Source of the DNA: Lycocorax pyrrhopterus obiensis
Taxonomy: Eukaryota; Chordata; Aves; Passeriformes; Paradisaeidae
NCBI GenBank assembly: GCA_014706295.1
Contig: JACSVZ010000010.1
Span: 19,496,501 to 19,560,500 of the forward strand
Direction: 5' to 3'
DNA length: 64,000 bases
Part shown: positions 40,401 through 55,400 of the stretch, in pieces
How the letters are laid out: every line of letters begins with the position of its first letter
Numbering within the stretch: the first letter of the stretch is position 1
Made by a program: the position numbers and the translations under genes
Notes under the pieces: model-generated
The model's database searches: none
Told to the model about the DNA's origin: nothing
Seen by the model: the letters and a program-made list of their open reading frames with translations, nothing else

Positions 40401-43400
40401 CAACCACAGCACCCACCCCAGCGAGAGCTGTGTCCTGTACCTTGGGCACACAGGGTTACAACACCACCAAAATAATGTGGAGTTTCAACACCAGTTCTAC
40501 TCCAGCCTTTACCAATCCTCAGCCATCGCTTTGGACACTCATGCTGCAAAAATTAATAGAATATCCAAATACTGGGTTGCACAGCACTGGGAAGTCACAG
40601 GCTCTGTTCTGCCTCCTCGTTTGGCACACAGGATTATTTCCTACGACTGACACCACGCAGATTAGTTATGAACAGGCTCCGCTGCCGCTCAGACGGGATT
40701 ACTCCCGAGGCTGCGAGAGCGTGCTCCTACTAAGGCTATTTTCTGTTTACAAAGACGAATTTTCCTACGGAAAGCAGCCACAGACGGACAGCGAGCAAGG
40801 GAACAGCCGACACGTTCTCCTCCAAACGTGGTCTGATGAAAGCTGAAACAGCAGATCTCACTTACAGCAGCCTCCTATTAAATTTTACATGTCGGAGCCG
40901 AGGCGGATTGCCTGGAGCCGAGGGCAGCGAGCCTGTTGATATCCAGATAGGAACAAACCCGAGGAAAGCAGCCATTTTGTTGAAATTCTCCGGGCACTTC
41001 AAAAGATTCCCTAACAAAACATTCCAAATAAAGCTCTGCCCAGAGAGAAACACCCTCAGTCCTTCAGCAGGGATTTTTTTTGGGGGGGAGGAGGGGGCTA
41101 ACAAAGCAACCAAGCCCCACATATGCTTCAAACAAATTCCACTCCACCACAGCTTTTCACTGGAGGTATTTACATTTACTGTCCTTATCTATGTTGCCAT
41201 GCTCCAGCACACCAATGCAAGCAGGAGATACAGCAATAGGAAGCCCTACAAAGGTCTGGACTTCACCAAAGAAGCATTATTAATTCAAATAAAACTCCTT
41301 AATGTAATAGAATTTAATTCAACTGGAAGCTTCATCAGTGATAAGAGTTAGAATTCTTTTTGCTGTCAAAATAAGAAAGTATGAATCGGAAGGAAGAATC
41401 TGGATGCACTTAAATGCATAAATGAATTATAAATTAAATATTATTAGAACATTAGCTTGAATCGGAATTTCCAAGCAGCACAATTAGCTGAATGACAGTT
41501 GGGAGCACTTGATCCATTCATGTTTCCATCCATCAAGATGAGCTGCATGGTTAATTCCTCATGTTATTACCAAGAAAAGCACATTTTACAGTTCAGCTTC
41601 TCCTCACATGCTGAGAGTCAGCTCCTGGTTCAGTTTCAGCATTTACTGCAAATAAAAATCATTTAAGAACAACTTAAGCTCAGTTCTCCAGCAAAATCCT
41701 TTCCCACCTCCTGGAGACACAATATTGATAAATTCTTTGTTTCTTTCCATGACATGGCTGGTTTTGTTTTCTACCCATGGCAGCTTCTGCATTCCAATAG
41801 TTTTCATCCCAACTGCAGCATCTCCATCCCAATAACAGAGGCTTTTACAAGAATAAGGGTTTGATGCTGCTTCCAGTTGGGTTTTCTACACAACTGCTTT
41901 GCACTTGTGAATCCAAGCAGATGCTCCAGAAACCCTGGCTTTGCCCAAGCCTCAGAACTCTGTACAGGGTTCAAACCTCAGCAATGTCCACTGCTGTATT
42001 CCATGGGGACACAAGACTGGGTTTACATTCCCCAGCAGAAGGAAACCAATGGTTTCACATCAGCTGACAAGACTGAGGGTTTGGCTTGGTGGAGGAGCAA
42101 AGAGCCATCACAAGCTAATGCTGGTCTGAAGCCAAGCAGCACAAACATCTGCTCCAGTGAAGTGGCACCTGGGGACAGCCGTCGCACCACCACTGTAAAT
42201 ATTTAACCAGCCAAACCCCCAGTAGAGCAACAGTAGAGCACCGAGTGAAAATGCCCACTGCCCAGCATCTCCAAGGCTCGTCACATGCACATCATGTCAC
42301 GGGAGAAGCGCTGATAAATAACCCACAGGTCACGTTTTACAGCAGCAGGGAGAGGAGGAGCAATCCCATCAGGAGAGACTGTGACCAACACCACACACCA
42401 GGCACCAAAGAGCTGCTTCATCACGTAATAACCAAGGGGCACCAGCTCAAAATTCTGCAATAACCTGGTATCTGCTCCACCTGAACCCTCTGCTCTTCAC
42501 CTGCACCTCTCCCAGCCCCACACAGACAATCTCAGATATAAAGATACAGTTATAAAGTGTCTTAAATCAGCTTTTAACCTGCTAAAACACATCACAGTAC
42601 AACTGTCAGCAAAAGGTTTGCACTGTTCTGCAAGTGCACTGAGTGACCTTCATTTGTGGACATCCATTCACATCCATTCTTCCAGGAGACAATTACAGGA
42701 AATCTTACAAGCACAAAACCTCATTTCTAGCAGCTTAATAAAATTCCCAGGAAGCCAGCACAGAAGATGAGATCCAAGTATTTAGTACTTCCAGGACATG
42801 ATCTCAAACTTGCTAGTTTTCAACCACCACCAATCGAGCACTCCGAGAAGCTGCTGGAAAACTTCCGTGTAATCTAATATTCCCTGGCTCGATTACAGCC
42901 AGAACATGAGAGGGCTGCTGCGAGAGGAGGACAGCAGCTAAACGGATCAATCTGCCAACCCACCCGTGCTCTCTCCCTCTGCCATCCCCTGGGGTCTGGG
43001 AGAGAATCACACCACAGGACGTTTCCGCCACTGCCATCTCAGGGTTCACAGGGACAGCACAACACGCTGGTGGATCTCAGATACTTCTCATCTTCCCGTT
43101 AGAGATAACAGCATCAGTACTGCTCATTCTCTGTACCCCACTGAGGGATTGCTCTTTGCATCTTACATACTACTGAAGCCATATTAGAAGATTGAGTTAG
43201 AACTCTAAACTACCTGAAAATGTACCCGTTTCCTACCATTTCTGAACAACTCCACAAGAAGCCAGGCTACTCCCTGTGACTGCTGTCATCTGCTGTCCTC
43301 CGTCTGGCATTTGCCACCTCACTGTAACTCCCCATTAATGCATGCAGAGCCTTTGACTTCGATACCGATCATCTCCTTAGCTCCCTACATCTTTCTTCAT

Positions 43401-46400
43401 CTCATTAACTTCCCTTCACACATCATCTCCTAATTCTGAAAATTAAGTTTTACAGAGTTACTGAATTAGGACCATTACGTGATGGCACCAAATGGCAGCT
43501 TGATCTGATGATCTCAGTTTGGAGTAACTTACCTGCACTTTACTGACTGTTTCCAGCTCTGATGAACATACGTTCTTTTAGCAGGGGAAGATAATAAAAA
43601 GCAACTTCGGTGAAAACTCTATTACTTCAGTTAATTGGTTCAAGAGACAGAAATGAAGCAGTCAGCTGCTTTACATTTTCTCAGAGCCTTTTGGAAAGCT
43701 TTCAGGTTAATGATTAGGAGCTGCAACGAAGAGCCATTGTCTAACAGAGCTTTTAAAATCAGGAAAAAAAGCCACTAAAGCAACAATTCCAGGATGAATT
43801 AGCAGATTTGGAAATGCAAAAACTGAATTCACACTGTAATACCTCTAAATAAAAGAAGATGGCGTGGATTCGCCCTGCTGCTCTCAGAAGACTGCAGAAG
43901 CTCCACCACCAACCCAATACAAATTAAAAACAATCAGGGAAGGCCTCTCCCAGCATTTCAGCTACACTTGCTTCCATAGCAGGAGAGCTAGGGTTTGATG
44001 GCAGGACACAGAGATGTTAACCCTTATTTTACACATTTAAACTGAAGAACACTTCGGTTTCTACTTCGTTTTTCTATAGTTCTGGAGTATAAAGTCCATC
44101 CCTTAAAGAGGAAGGACTCACAGGTCCTGAGCTGATGTTTTACTGCCCACAACAGCAGTTATCGCCCAAAGGATTTCTCTCTTCCTGGTGTCTCCCAGCA
44201 CAAGAAACCCCAGCATATGAACAGAAGCTCAGCAAAGCTGGGTAGGCAACATGAGCCTCAGCTCTGGTTTCTGGAGTCTCCACTGAGCGACTGCAGCTGC
44301 CGTGCTGAGCACCGGAGTGGGAGCACATGGGTGCCGGAGTACGCTGCACAACGGCTTTATTCAACCTAGTGCCTCCCACTCAAGGATTTGCAAAGACTTG
44401 CCTTAAAAGAGTAGGAGAAGGTGATGGCATCATTTCCATATAATTCTTCCCGTTTACTATTTCAGCAGCTCCGTAATATCTCCCCTCCTGCTGTGGAGGA
44501 AGCAAACAGCCCCCAGCGCTGCAGCCAGGCTGGGCACGAGGTGAGAGCAAGAACCCCGCAAGTTTTGACTACCACGGATGTAAAGGGCCTGTGGGTTCAT
44601 GCAGGTAAACTCCAAGTCCCTGGTAATCACCAATTTTCCCCTCAAGTCAAACCTTCAGTCAACATCCAGTGCCACAGAGTTGCTCTGATGAGAGTCCACG
44701 AAATAGAAATGGATATTCAGGAAATCAATAACGGACCTCTGTGTCCCCATCACAAATGACACACGGTAACCTTCCCTGCTTGTCAACAGAACACCACTCC
44801 CACAACCAGTGTCCACAACGCGTATCTGAGCCCCTTCCCTCTTGATACCACTGCTCTTCCAGACCTCCAGGCTCCGTTTTTCCTCTTCTATCCAACATGA
44901 CCCCAATCCTATCGAAATTCTCACCCCACCACACTTCAGTTTGGACCCACCACATAGTTACTACACTGATCTCATACATGGATCACAAATGTATCCAGCA
45001 CCATCGGACAGAAAAGGTTGGGTTTTCTCCAGATCACAAGCATTCCTAAGGCAGAAAGAACATCTTTAGACACTTTCAGTTCTACATAGTCTCTGGAAGA
45101 CTACACACGGGGGCAGTTTCAATTCTTATCTCAGATCAATATAACAATGCCTAGCTTGAATAAAATACACTGTGCTGCTTCAAGAGGAAAGCAAAAGCAC
45201 GTTTTGCCACAGAAAGGAACAACACTGAATGAAGGAAGTGACTGGCAAAAAGTACCAAAACACCATGCCTTAGCCCAAGAGCACAGGTCAGAAATTTCTC
45301 CCCCTGCACAAGATTCCAGAGAGGCCGAGGAAGACTCTAGACACCCAGAACAGCTTAGCTGTGCACCAGCTCTATTTTTGCCTATGAGATGAAGTGACAG
45401 CTACTTGGATTATGATTTTAATCTGAAATAGGGCAGTAACTGGGCAAGACCAGACCAGCTCAGAAAATATTTATTCAGCAGCAACACAAGCTCACACAAG
45501 CACTGGCTCCTGGACTTCCCACTGGCCAGTCAGTGATGGGAACACGAGTGACCAGACACAGGAACTGACTGGGTGAAGGGGGTCACTGGTTTATTTTAAC
45601 ACAGACAGGATCACTGTGTCACCAGACAGCTGAGCTGGCACAACCTGGACAACAGGGACTTGCTTCCAAGAAATCTGTTTGTCTCAGTCTGCCAAGAGCC
45701 ATATGTCAGGCATGTTAAAGCTGGGTCTTCCCATATCAACAGATCCCCAAATCTTTTTGTCCCAAAGATTGTAAAGCATATTGGGACATACTTTGATGCC
45801 AGGTACACCCAAAGGTCCCATCTTTTTTCTCCATTATCCCACCAGCTGTGAAGAGTAGGCCCTCACCCCCTTCACCCCAGTGTCTGGGGGCTGTATTCAC
45901 CTGGGCTACCAAATACCAGATTTTGACAGTAAATTGTGGGAATACTGCCAATAACTACTACCAAGTGTCCTCAAAGTACCCACGTGAGCCTGACAGAAAT
46001 ACACTTTTTTTTTTAAGGTCTTTCATTAGTCAATGTTGGAAAGACTGGAAGCGGCATATGTCAGGTCAGCTACCCATCAAGCCGATAAAAGGGAACAACC
46101 CAAAGCATCACATTTGGGTTTCGTGGGAATGCTGTCTTCAGTGACTCAACTCCTGAATGAACTGCGTATTTCTGGGAAAGTACAGGTCTGCTGATGTGAG
46201 CTCCAGAAACTGTCCTGTTTGCAGGCAGAAATGGATGTTAAAGGAATAAAGCTGAAAGATGAGCTATACATCTGCTTTCTTCCTTTAAATCGTTTTGTAC
46301 AAGTCTTCTGGAGTCTCAAAAAAGCTCTCCCTGCTCTTTTCCCTCACTCCAATATGTACTGGTACATTGACTCGGCTCTTTCACCGCATTGTGCACTGCC

Positions 46401-49400
46401 AGGGTCTGGCCCAGAGCCAGAGGCACCCAAAGGGCCGTACCCGCATCCTGGGATTTATAAATCTGTAGGAGACTGGCTCTGTTCCTCCACACCAGGGAGG
46501 AACTGCTGGCTCTGCTGCCTCCTGCTTCCAGCAGCTCATGCAGCGTAAGGAACAGGCACCTCAGCTCTGACCAGTGAATGATTTCCCAGTTAACAGTACC
46601 CAGCACCTCATGGATTTTGCACACCTTTAGGACAACAGAACTTTGCTTTTGCTGCTTTAAGCACATTCAAAGGCACCACCCAGTCCAGGGCAGTGTTAGG
46701 AGGCTGCTATGAGCAGATCAGTGGAAAAAGTATCAGAAGCAACTTGAAGAAATAATGGTACCATGGCATACTTGAAATGTTTAGAAGAAATTAGACAAAC
46801 TCTGGGAGGATGAAGGTATTTTTCTAATACTCAGCATCACAGTTATACTGGGAAAGTTAAATTCTCAATAACTCATGCATTTTTTCCACAGACTGTTTCC
46901 ACAGCAGGTCTGTCTGTAGGCTAAAGCATGTGCCTTGAAATCAATGAATTGATTTTCTGGGTTGACTTTTATAAGGTCTCAGTAAAGGGCTCTCAAATTG
47001 TCCTTCCAGATGATGATTTAAGGGTCTCCCCTCTTTAGACAGTGTGCAAGCAGAAGATCAGCCCCCAAGTATGTTCGTCATGAAGGTGTCCCTCAAATAC
47101 TGCTGGTTAAGTCTCAGGTTTCGGGTGATCTGCCTCCCACCTGCTTTTGTTACTGGGCACTGCTGAAGAACACCTATCACAGGGTGCTTGGGCACAAAGA
47201 CATGAGCTGTTTAACACAGAAGATATAATCCAGCCAAACTCTGTATCACCTCAAGACAACCACTGCTGATTCCTAAAAATCACAGGATAACCTGACTGTG
47301 AACACAGCTTTATCCCAAGAAATTAGAGTCCTCAGACTCACAGGTACTTGGGGGAAATAACTCACTACACAAAAATCTCACAGTAACACACCTGTGCCGC
47401 CTGTCCTGAATCCTGACTTCCAGTTCAGAACATTATAATTAACATTTTCCAACAAATATACCAACAGGAAGAAAATGGTAAGGGATGATAACTGCTTCCA
47501 TGAGCACAATGAGGTGGCACCCACAAACCCCTGCAAGTTAAAGATGTACCATGGTAAGTAAACAAAAGCCATCCCAATGAATAACTTCTCTCACAGCAAT
47601 GGCTAGGTTACTTCAAAAATATTTGGATACATAGTCACTGGTGGCATGCAAGTGTTAACGCCTTCAGCGACAGCATGACTGATGAGAGACATGGGCCTGG
47701 CACAAGAATTTTTAGCCAGGGGCAATTTACATGAGCATTTTTGGAGAAAAAAAAAATCCTTAACATTCTTCTATCTTCTCTATCTCTTCCAGGCCCCAGT
47801 GCGGTGAGCACTTGGTACTTCTCTTCAATTCTTTGTCCCTCATTGCTTCTGATATTGTCCCTTCTTCAAAGGAACACTTTTATGATCCATTCCCTCTTCA
47901 CTTGGGCAAAGAGGAAGTTTTCCCATCTCAGTGAAGCACCACCACACTCCACATTATTTTAGGAAAGAAAAAACACATTCCTTAGGGTGATTTCATCTCT
48001 CCATCACAGGCAAAATATGTTTTAAACACCCGATGTCACCCTGACAAACAGGCAGGAAATCCATTCTGGTGATGCCTATGCCTTAGTCTACAACTCTCAG
48101 TCAAGAAAAAAAAATAATTTAGCCATCTTAAGAAACTCTTCAGGCCCAGGAATCCACTGCCAATCCAGCAGTGGCTTGGGGATGTAATCTTTGGCAGCAT
48201 CTTGACGCTGGCAGCAGCCCCAGCGCAGATGTGGTTGTGGCTTGTACCGCTTCCCTGCAAAAAGCAGCTTTACCTGCAAAAGCACTTTGTTCTGCTGGCA
48301 CAACCTGCATCTGCACTTGGAAAACCTGCCAGCATCCTTTTCCCAACAAGCCTCTTCTAGCTCGGATCATTTTTTAATGATGACTTCGCAGTTTATTTAC
48401 CACACTCTGCTCATTTATTCTTACTTAGTTTTACAGCCAACAAAACACAGCCCTGGCAACACGTTATTTTATAAGCCGGGATTTCCGCTACAAGAAGTAA
48501 TTTTGCCTGTTTACACCCCAAAACTTTTTCCTCCGAGGGCTCTGCAGAAGCCACCTTTGAAGAAAGAATATTCTGGAGGCATAAGGAGTTTAGCAATCAC
48601 TTGTTCGCTCTTGTTCCCAACAAGATACACCTCAAAGTCTAACTGCAGTCTCTAATTGCTGCAGGTATTTTTAACCAGCTACCTGAGCTCCCTCGAGTTA
48701 AGAGAAAATAGTCTGGTGGGATCTGATACAGAAATAGCAGAACACAAGTCATACAGCAGTGGGGGGAGAACGGGAAACCTCCAGTGTTTTCACCATTTTC
48801 TCATTTAAGGGCTTTGAAGACTTGCCTCTATGCAGACTTGCACTCATTTAATCAGAAGCATTTCTACATCTGTTGAGTCAAACCAGCAAGTAAGTGCAGA
48901 TTCCCCATCTCTATTCCCTGTTGGTAGGGAACGGGAAACAAACCTGGATGTGCAATTTTGTATTTGATGGACTGTGCACTAGCTGACAAGGATACCCCTT
49001 GCTCCTCTCCCATTAAAATATTACCATCATCAAGACACTGGGCTTCTGCAAGAGGAAAAACCCACCTAATCAGCCCTGCCTTGTAACTGCTGTGCAGGGC
49101 AGCAAGAGGAATAATTACACTAATGACTGGTGAATAATTGAGTGCACTGAATAGGCTGGCACCCAGCCTCCTCCAAATCCCAGTGCTGCCTGCAGAGACA
49201 TCCTGGCAAGGGACGGCAGGGAATCACACCAAGGCACACGAGAGTGACACAGATCCCAAACACCCTCCCTCCAGAGTTTCACTATCCATCAACCCTAAAG
49301 AGAACTCCAAGTTCCCCTCCTAGAAGTTATCATCCCAGCCAGAAATGGGTTTGTGCACATTTTCAAGCATCAATTTCAGCTCTATTAACAACGCAAATAA

Positions 49401-52400
49401 GGATATTTCAAGCACGTCATATTACCACATAAAATAAAGAGACTGGTTATTACAGAACAAGATAACGCATATCTAAAATGTGTATAAATCAAAGAGTATC
49501 ACCTCAATTTGCTCAGATGGCCTTTCAGTCATTGCAGAAGTATTACAAACTATCAAAACAAAGACATCTGACACATTATTTCACCAGATCTTCATAGTGT
49601 ACAGAAATTGTTCATTTTTTTATTGAATTTTTATTTTGTGTTATAGTTATTTTCCTCTATGCATACTAGGTGAGATTTTACTCCAAGGACCTTCCACTTT
49701 ACACTATTGCTCCAAGAAGAAAAATTATGCTGCTAAGAGTTGGAATGTTGCTCTTCCTCCCTTTTTATTAAAAAGCTGCTGTTCAGCCCAGTTTTAATAC
49801 ACATTGGTCAGTAAAGCTCTGTCACTTCCAAGCTCCTGCTCTGGAATCCAACCTCAAGACACGGCTCTCCCACACTCTTCTTTCCACACCATTCCTTTCA
49901 CTCCCTATTTCTCAGATCCTAGATGACTAGGATGAAGATTACTAGGAGTTAACTTAGTTTTAAGTTTTTCTTCCCACACAGGAAAGCTCATTGCAAGGGA
50001 GACTGTTTATTCATGTGAGTCCTTCTGGTTTCCTCTAATCCCTCTCCACATTTCCACCTGCCAGACAAAGGAATGCTGATTGCATTCGTGTTTTGTTGCA
50101 CAAGAACACACCAAGCCCACAGTTACCAGCTGCAGAGGGGACCAAAATTTTGACAAACTCTCCAGAGCTCTTTCCAAAGTTAAATATGCACCTCTAACTA
50201 GATGTGCACATAAAACAGGCCACAGAAATGTTGAGGTGTGGATGCACATCCATTTGTTTTGCTGACAGAGCTAACAATTCAAACACCATCACTTCTGGCA
50301 ACTGGAGCAAAGGAGCTGCTCATGGGGTAGGAGGGGTGAGCAAGAAGAACAGAGAGGAGACACTTTCAACTGGAGAGTTCCCTGATCCCCTGTATTCTAT
50401 GGCCCTGCAAACAGCTGTAACCAGGCAGTCAGGGAATGGGAACTGCCCAAGAGCAATATCCACACAACCATGGCTCTGTTGTGGGTGCACATGTCTGTAT
50501 ATCCCAAAAAGCACCACTGGGGATGAGTGTCAGACACTCAAACACCAGAACGGTTCGAGTGTGTTGGTGTTTCAAGCTAACCAAGCCTATCCCAAGTGCC
50601 CCAACTAAGAAAACCAAAGGCAAACCCCAAAGAAGTGACCCAGAATGAAGCACTGAACTGTCACTACAGCACCAGGTTCACACACACATCAAAGCAGCAC
50701 AGGACAGTAAAAACAGCCATGTCCTGCTGGGATTTTTACACAAGGGTGTTTGTTGGTCAAATACCAGCTCCTTCATCTGTGGCTCTGGAAGAGTTTTGGT
50801 GAAGAAAACAGCAAAAAAACATCCTTTGCAGGGCAGCAACTGACACGCTCCTTCAGAGGCTGACTCAGTCATTTATACCAGACAGGAAGTGGGAACCTTC
50901 AGAACCACTTCAAATTTTCATTTCTTTACCTTGGAAGAAAGTCTCTTCAGGCTTTCTCCTTAATAGGAACAGCAAATATTAGTTTTAAAAGAAAATCTTT
51001 GAACTAACACCCGAAGCAGTTAGTTATTTTGCCATTTGTCTACTTTCAGGTGCAATTAAACAGATTCTTCTGGTTCTACTGAGTTTTTACTGTGTGTTCT
51101 CCACTTTGAGAGGACTTTAACTGTGTCCATGTAGAATCCTTTTGAGCAGGAACTCCTACTCTATCCTGATTATCTGCTGGGAAACAGTTTAGAGTCTGCA
51201 TCCCTCATCTGGTGAAATTACTGTAACAATCACAATTTTTCTGAAGGGCTGCAAAGGAAATAAGCAAATAGCCAAGCTTTTAATTTCAAACATTGGGATT
51301 ATCTCCCTCCAGCTCCTAAATTCCTCAAATCACAAAGCAATGACAGCTTCATCTGTTGTGAATTAAAATGCACATGAAAAGGCCTATTTGTGGTGTCACA
51401 GTACATGGAGTGTCCCTCCCCTCAGACCAGGAAGCCTTTCACACCTTCATGTTTCAGACACAAGTACTCTCCCACAAGACCTAATTTTGAAGCAGATGGC
51501 CAAGACATGATCCTTGCACTGCTTGTCCCTGGAAACAAGAGGTGCCACATGGTGCTCTAGGATATAAGTTTTTAACCAAGGAAGATACAAAACCAGGAAT
51601 GTTTTAGAAAGACTGGGAAGAAGGGTCTTAATGTGCCAACATCAGTAAGTGGGCACCAGTGGAAACCACCAGGAGAAGACCAAGAAGCCCAGTTTCAGGT
51701 AGTTGTACACTCAATTACTACCAGATCAGAGCCAAGAGCCACCTGCTCACAGGGCTCTCAGTTACTGCCCTGTCCCCAGCAGCTGTATTTGGCTCCTCTC
51801 CCGAATACATCCACAGAGGACCACAACCTTTTGCCGTCACACAGACGTGCTGGAGCCTGGCAACAAGGACAGGCACCGTAACATGGCCATGGAGAAGCTG
51901 TGTGCTCCTCTCCAGATGTCTGGGCTCTATGCTTCTCCAGAGGAAGGACACCAAGGGGGGACACATGTCCCTACAAAGGCAGTTCTTTGTTTCTCCCTTT
52001 TTACTAGGCAGTGGCAATGTCTACCAGCTTTGTGCTCCACCAGCTCCCAAAAGTTGCCCAAAACTCAAGGCAAGACGGCTGGCAATGCCAAAATGCACCA
52101 CAACCGTCCAAGACGGTTTCACAAGGGCTTACTCACTTCTCCCAAGTGACTTTGATGCTGTCGAAAGCTATCTGCGTCAGGTTTTGGATCTGAAACAACT
52201 CCCAACATGTGGAAAAAGTTCTCAGTCTCTAAAAACAAGGAAAAGACTCAATGCCGACGGTTCTGTTTGAGTGCTGTATATGTAGAGTGGTTCAAACCCT
52301 CACCACAGTGAGCTGCTCCGAGTACCAGAAATAACGACCTGGCATTGCTACACCACGTAAACAAGGGATTGCTCCTGCAAGAGCCTCTGCACTTACACGG

Positions 52401-55400
52401 GCACTCCAAATTCAGGAAAGGCACAGACTTGTGAAGTATAAACTCAGTTACACCTGAAACAACTACTGAGGGAAGCCTTGGGTGGCAGTTTTCAAAGCAT
52501 TTATTTAAACAGTGTTTCCATCACAGCTCAAGATGAAAAGCTAAGAGCGAGGTAAGGAATTCTATACAGGCCAAGCTCAGGGTTTCCAACACTCCCAACA
52601 CCAAACAGCTGGGATGGTGAAGATACCTAAATATTATCAGCATTTCCATTATCAAATTACTAATGATTTTTCTCCAGCTGACTGCCTCATCCCCTCAGAG
52701 CCTCCTGCACCAACATCCCACACAAAGCCAGCAGCCCTCTCCCAAACCTCAGGCATCTGTATTCCGGGCTGTGCTCAAATGCACCATTTGGCATTACTGA
52801 GCAACTACGAACCCTCCCAAGGTGTTTTACAACAAACGAGGCTGCAATTTCCTCGCAGTTGCTGCAGCTACTAAATGACTTGAGGAAATTCAGCAGCATT
52901 ATGTGCTTGTATGCACCCAAAAGCCTCCAAACATCCTTTGTGGCTGTCAGGGATCCAGCATAGCCAGCCACGAAGAGAAAACATCACCTACAATACTCAG
53001 ATCCCAATAATTCCAGAAGTACCAGAAATCTGGAGGACCCTGAACAGGTGAGTTCACAACTGAGCTATGGGGAGAAGACTTTCAGTCTTCACAGCTACTG
53101 ACAAATTCCAGACTCTTTTCCCAGTTAACCAGCTTCCCTAAGCAGAGGAATGAGTTGCTACCTTCTCCAGGAAAAAAAAAAGGCTCCTACAAAGAAATTC
53201 TGGATGAAAACCTTGACTCACTGTTAAAACATGCACATTGTGGAGATCTGAACCATCACTTCCTTCAACTATCACACCTGACACTAACAGCAGAACCACA
53301 TTCTTGTTTGTCTCATCATGGAGTAAAGGGAAGAGAAATTAGTTGCAAAATAGAAAGCTGAAAACTATTCAACAAGTGCCAAACACACAGGACTGCCCTA
53401 CATTTCCATAGGGCATTGGAGCTTTGGGGTTTATTTGCTATTAGGGACTTGAACTCGTGCAAGGTTAAAACTAAGGAGTCAGAGCTTGGGAAAAGTATAA
53501 AAGGGGAACCCGTGTTTTCATTTTTAACGATGCTTCAACACCCAGAAATAGCTCTTGTTTCGCATCAACTGCAGTCTCAACTCTGACTTCTCTGTGGCAC
53601 AGCTTCCAATTTACAGCAGAAACAACCCTTCTACTTTGCATAGCAGGAATGGTCCTGCTCACTGAAATTAAACCCACAGGGAACAGCAACAACTGTATTT
53701 ACTATTTAGTTTTAGCTTTCCGGAAACAAACGTTTAAAAGTAGCTAAAAAACGACGAGTGTTCTCAGTTTCACTTTGAAAACATCCCAGTACATGCCTGT
53801 CCCCATCTGCACCCCAAGGCACCTAAGAAAAAGGCTGCCTTGCTGTGATTTTGGGAAAATTATGTTGAGACAAAAGCAACCAGCATCAAATGTTTTCACA
53901 CGTGGCCAACCATGAGATTTGCATTTGGCCTAACAGAAACATAAAGCACAAAGCAAATGGGTCATATTTAAGTACAAAGCTGAAATTCCTCCGGAGACTT
54001 AACAAGACTTTTCTACCTGGTAATGCTGAAATTTAAAGTAATATTTAAAAAAATTCTATTATACTCAGAATTACATGTCTTGGCAGTCAGGAACAGACAC
54101 CATGTCATTTCCAAAAGTTTTGGAGTGATTGCTTATACAAGATTCCAGGAATGCTTTGTCACAATGAAGTTTATTCCATTCCTTGGAAATATTAAATGCA
54201 TTCCTACTATAATGAAACACCTTATAAACACCGCGTGACAGAAACATGGGGTTTAACAAAGCATTTCCTCCCAGCATCATAACATTTAGGCCCGACATGA
54301 ATTTTATTATCAAATAAGTAACCACACAAGGAGGTTTGCAAATGCACCTCTCGCTGCGAGCGGACCCGGATGGAAGCAGCACCAGCCTCGAGTGCTTCCA
54401 CCCACAGACTCCCACCTAATGCTTGTCAGGCAGCTCCAAGCACTCCGAATTTCCAAGATGTCATCTCTAACATTAAGTACAGTTCTAAGCACGACCCTGA
54501 GCAACAAGCAGCAATTCCTGTTGCTCACTGGCAAGTCATCCCTGTTTTGGACAATACCTTTGGAATGTACTGCCCACAGTACGCTGAATTACACCAGCAC
54601 TGGGAAGATTTCCTAAGTTCTGCCTGGAAATCGGGATGTTTTGTCCAAGCAAGTGAAGCCACTGTTTAACAAGACCCCTCCTGTAACAATGGGTTTGCAC
54701 TTGCCGTGACAGAGCTCTACTTAACCAGGGCTGTGGAACTCCAGGGCCCTCTGTGAAGAGCCATTCCTCAACAAACATGGGTTTTTAACTTTGGAGTTGC
54801 CTGGGGTTTGGGCTTATTTTAATGGCAAAGCTTCTACCAGCAAGGACCTAACCTTGCTTCCAAAGAAGTCACCCAGCTCCATCATGTAAATGAGAAACCT
54901 GTACTTGCTGCAAATGCTCCGATGTTACACCTGACCTGGTCTGCTCTAAAAAACTTAATTTAAAGCCTTTAATCAAAAGAAAAGGTATTTTTGAGCTAGA
55001 CTAAGTTTTGTTGGATCCAGTAATGCCAGGTCCTTCCAGAGAAAGCTCAGGTTTGAAGCTCAGCACGCCCACAATCGCACAGCAGGTCAGGCACAAAACC
55101 CAGCCACATCCAGGATCCTGATCCCCGCTGCGGGGTGGGGAAAGAAAACAAGAGGCTCAGCTCCTTTTTCTGCCACCTCAGAGCTTCACCCCAGTATTTT
55201 CAACACCTCACCATTACAAAGTCCAGGAAGAATGAATACGGTCAGTGACATCACAACAATGTCACTGGAACGCTCCAGAAAAAAGGCAGGCAAAAAGGGG
55301 GAATTAATTCACTCTGGAAGTACTGGAATTGCACAAGGTTGCAACAAGGCAAGGAGAACACTGGGCCAAGCCAGGCTACAGAGACATATCATGTGCTCTA

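Noticed and set aside
40836..41351. 171-codon plus-strand frame in ARIH1 intron 1
   Set aside because: No recognisable domain and no clear splice or poly(A) context. Kept only as part of the CpG-patch finding.
50552..50560. GGTTCGAGT, resembling a tRNA B box
   Set aside because: No A box at the right distance and no cloverleaf can be drawn.
51659..52270. 203-codon plus-strand frame in ARIH1 intron 1
   Set aside because: Overlapping frames of similar length and no family resemblance; treated as chance.
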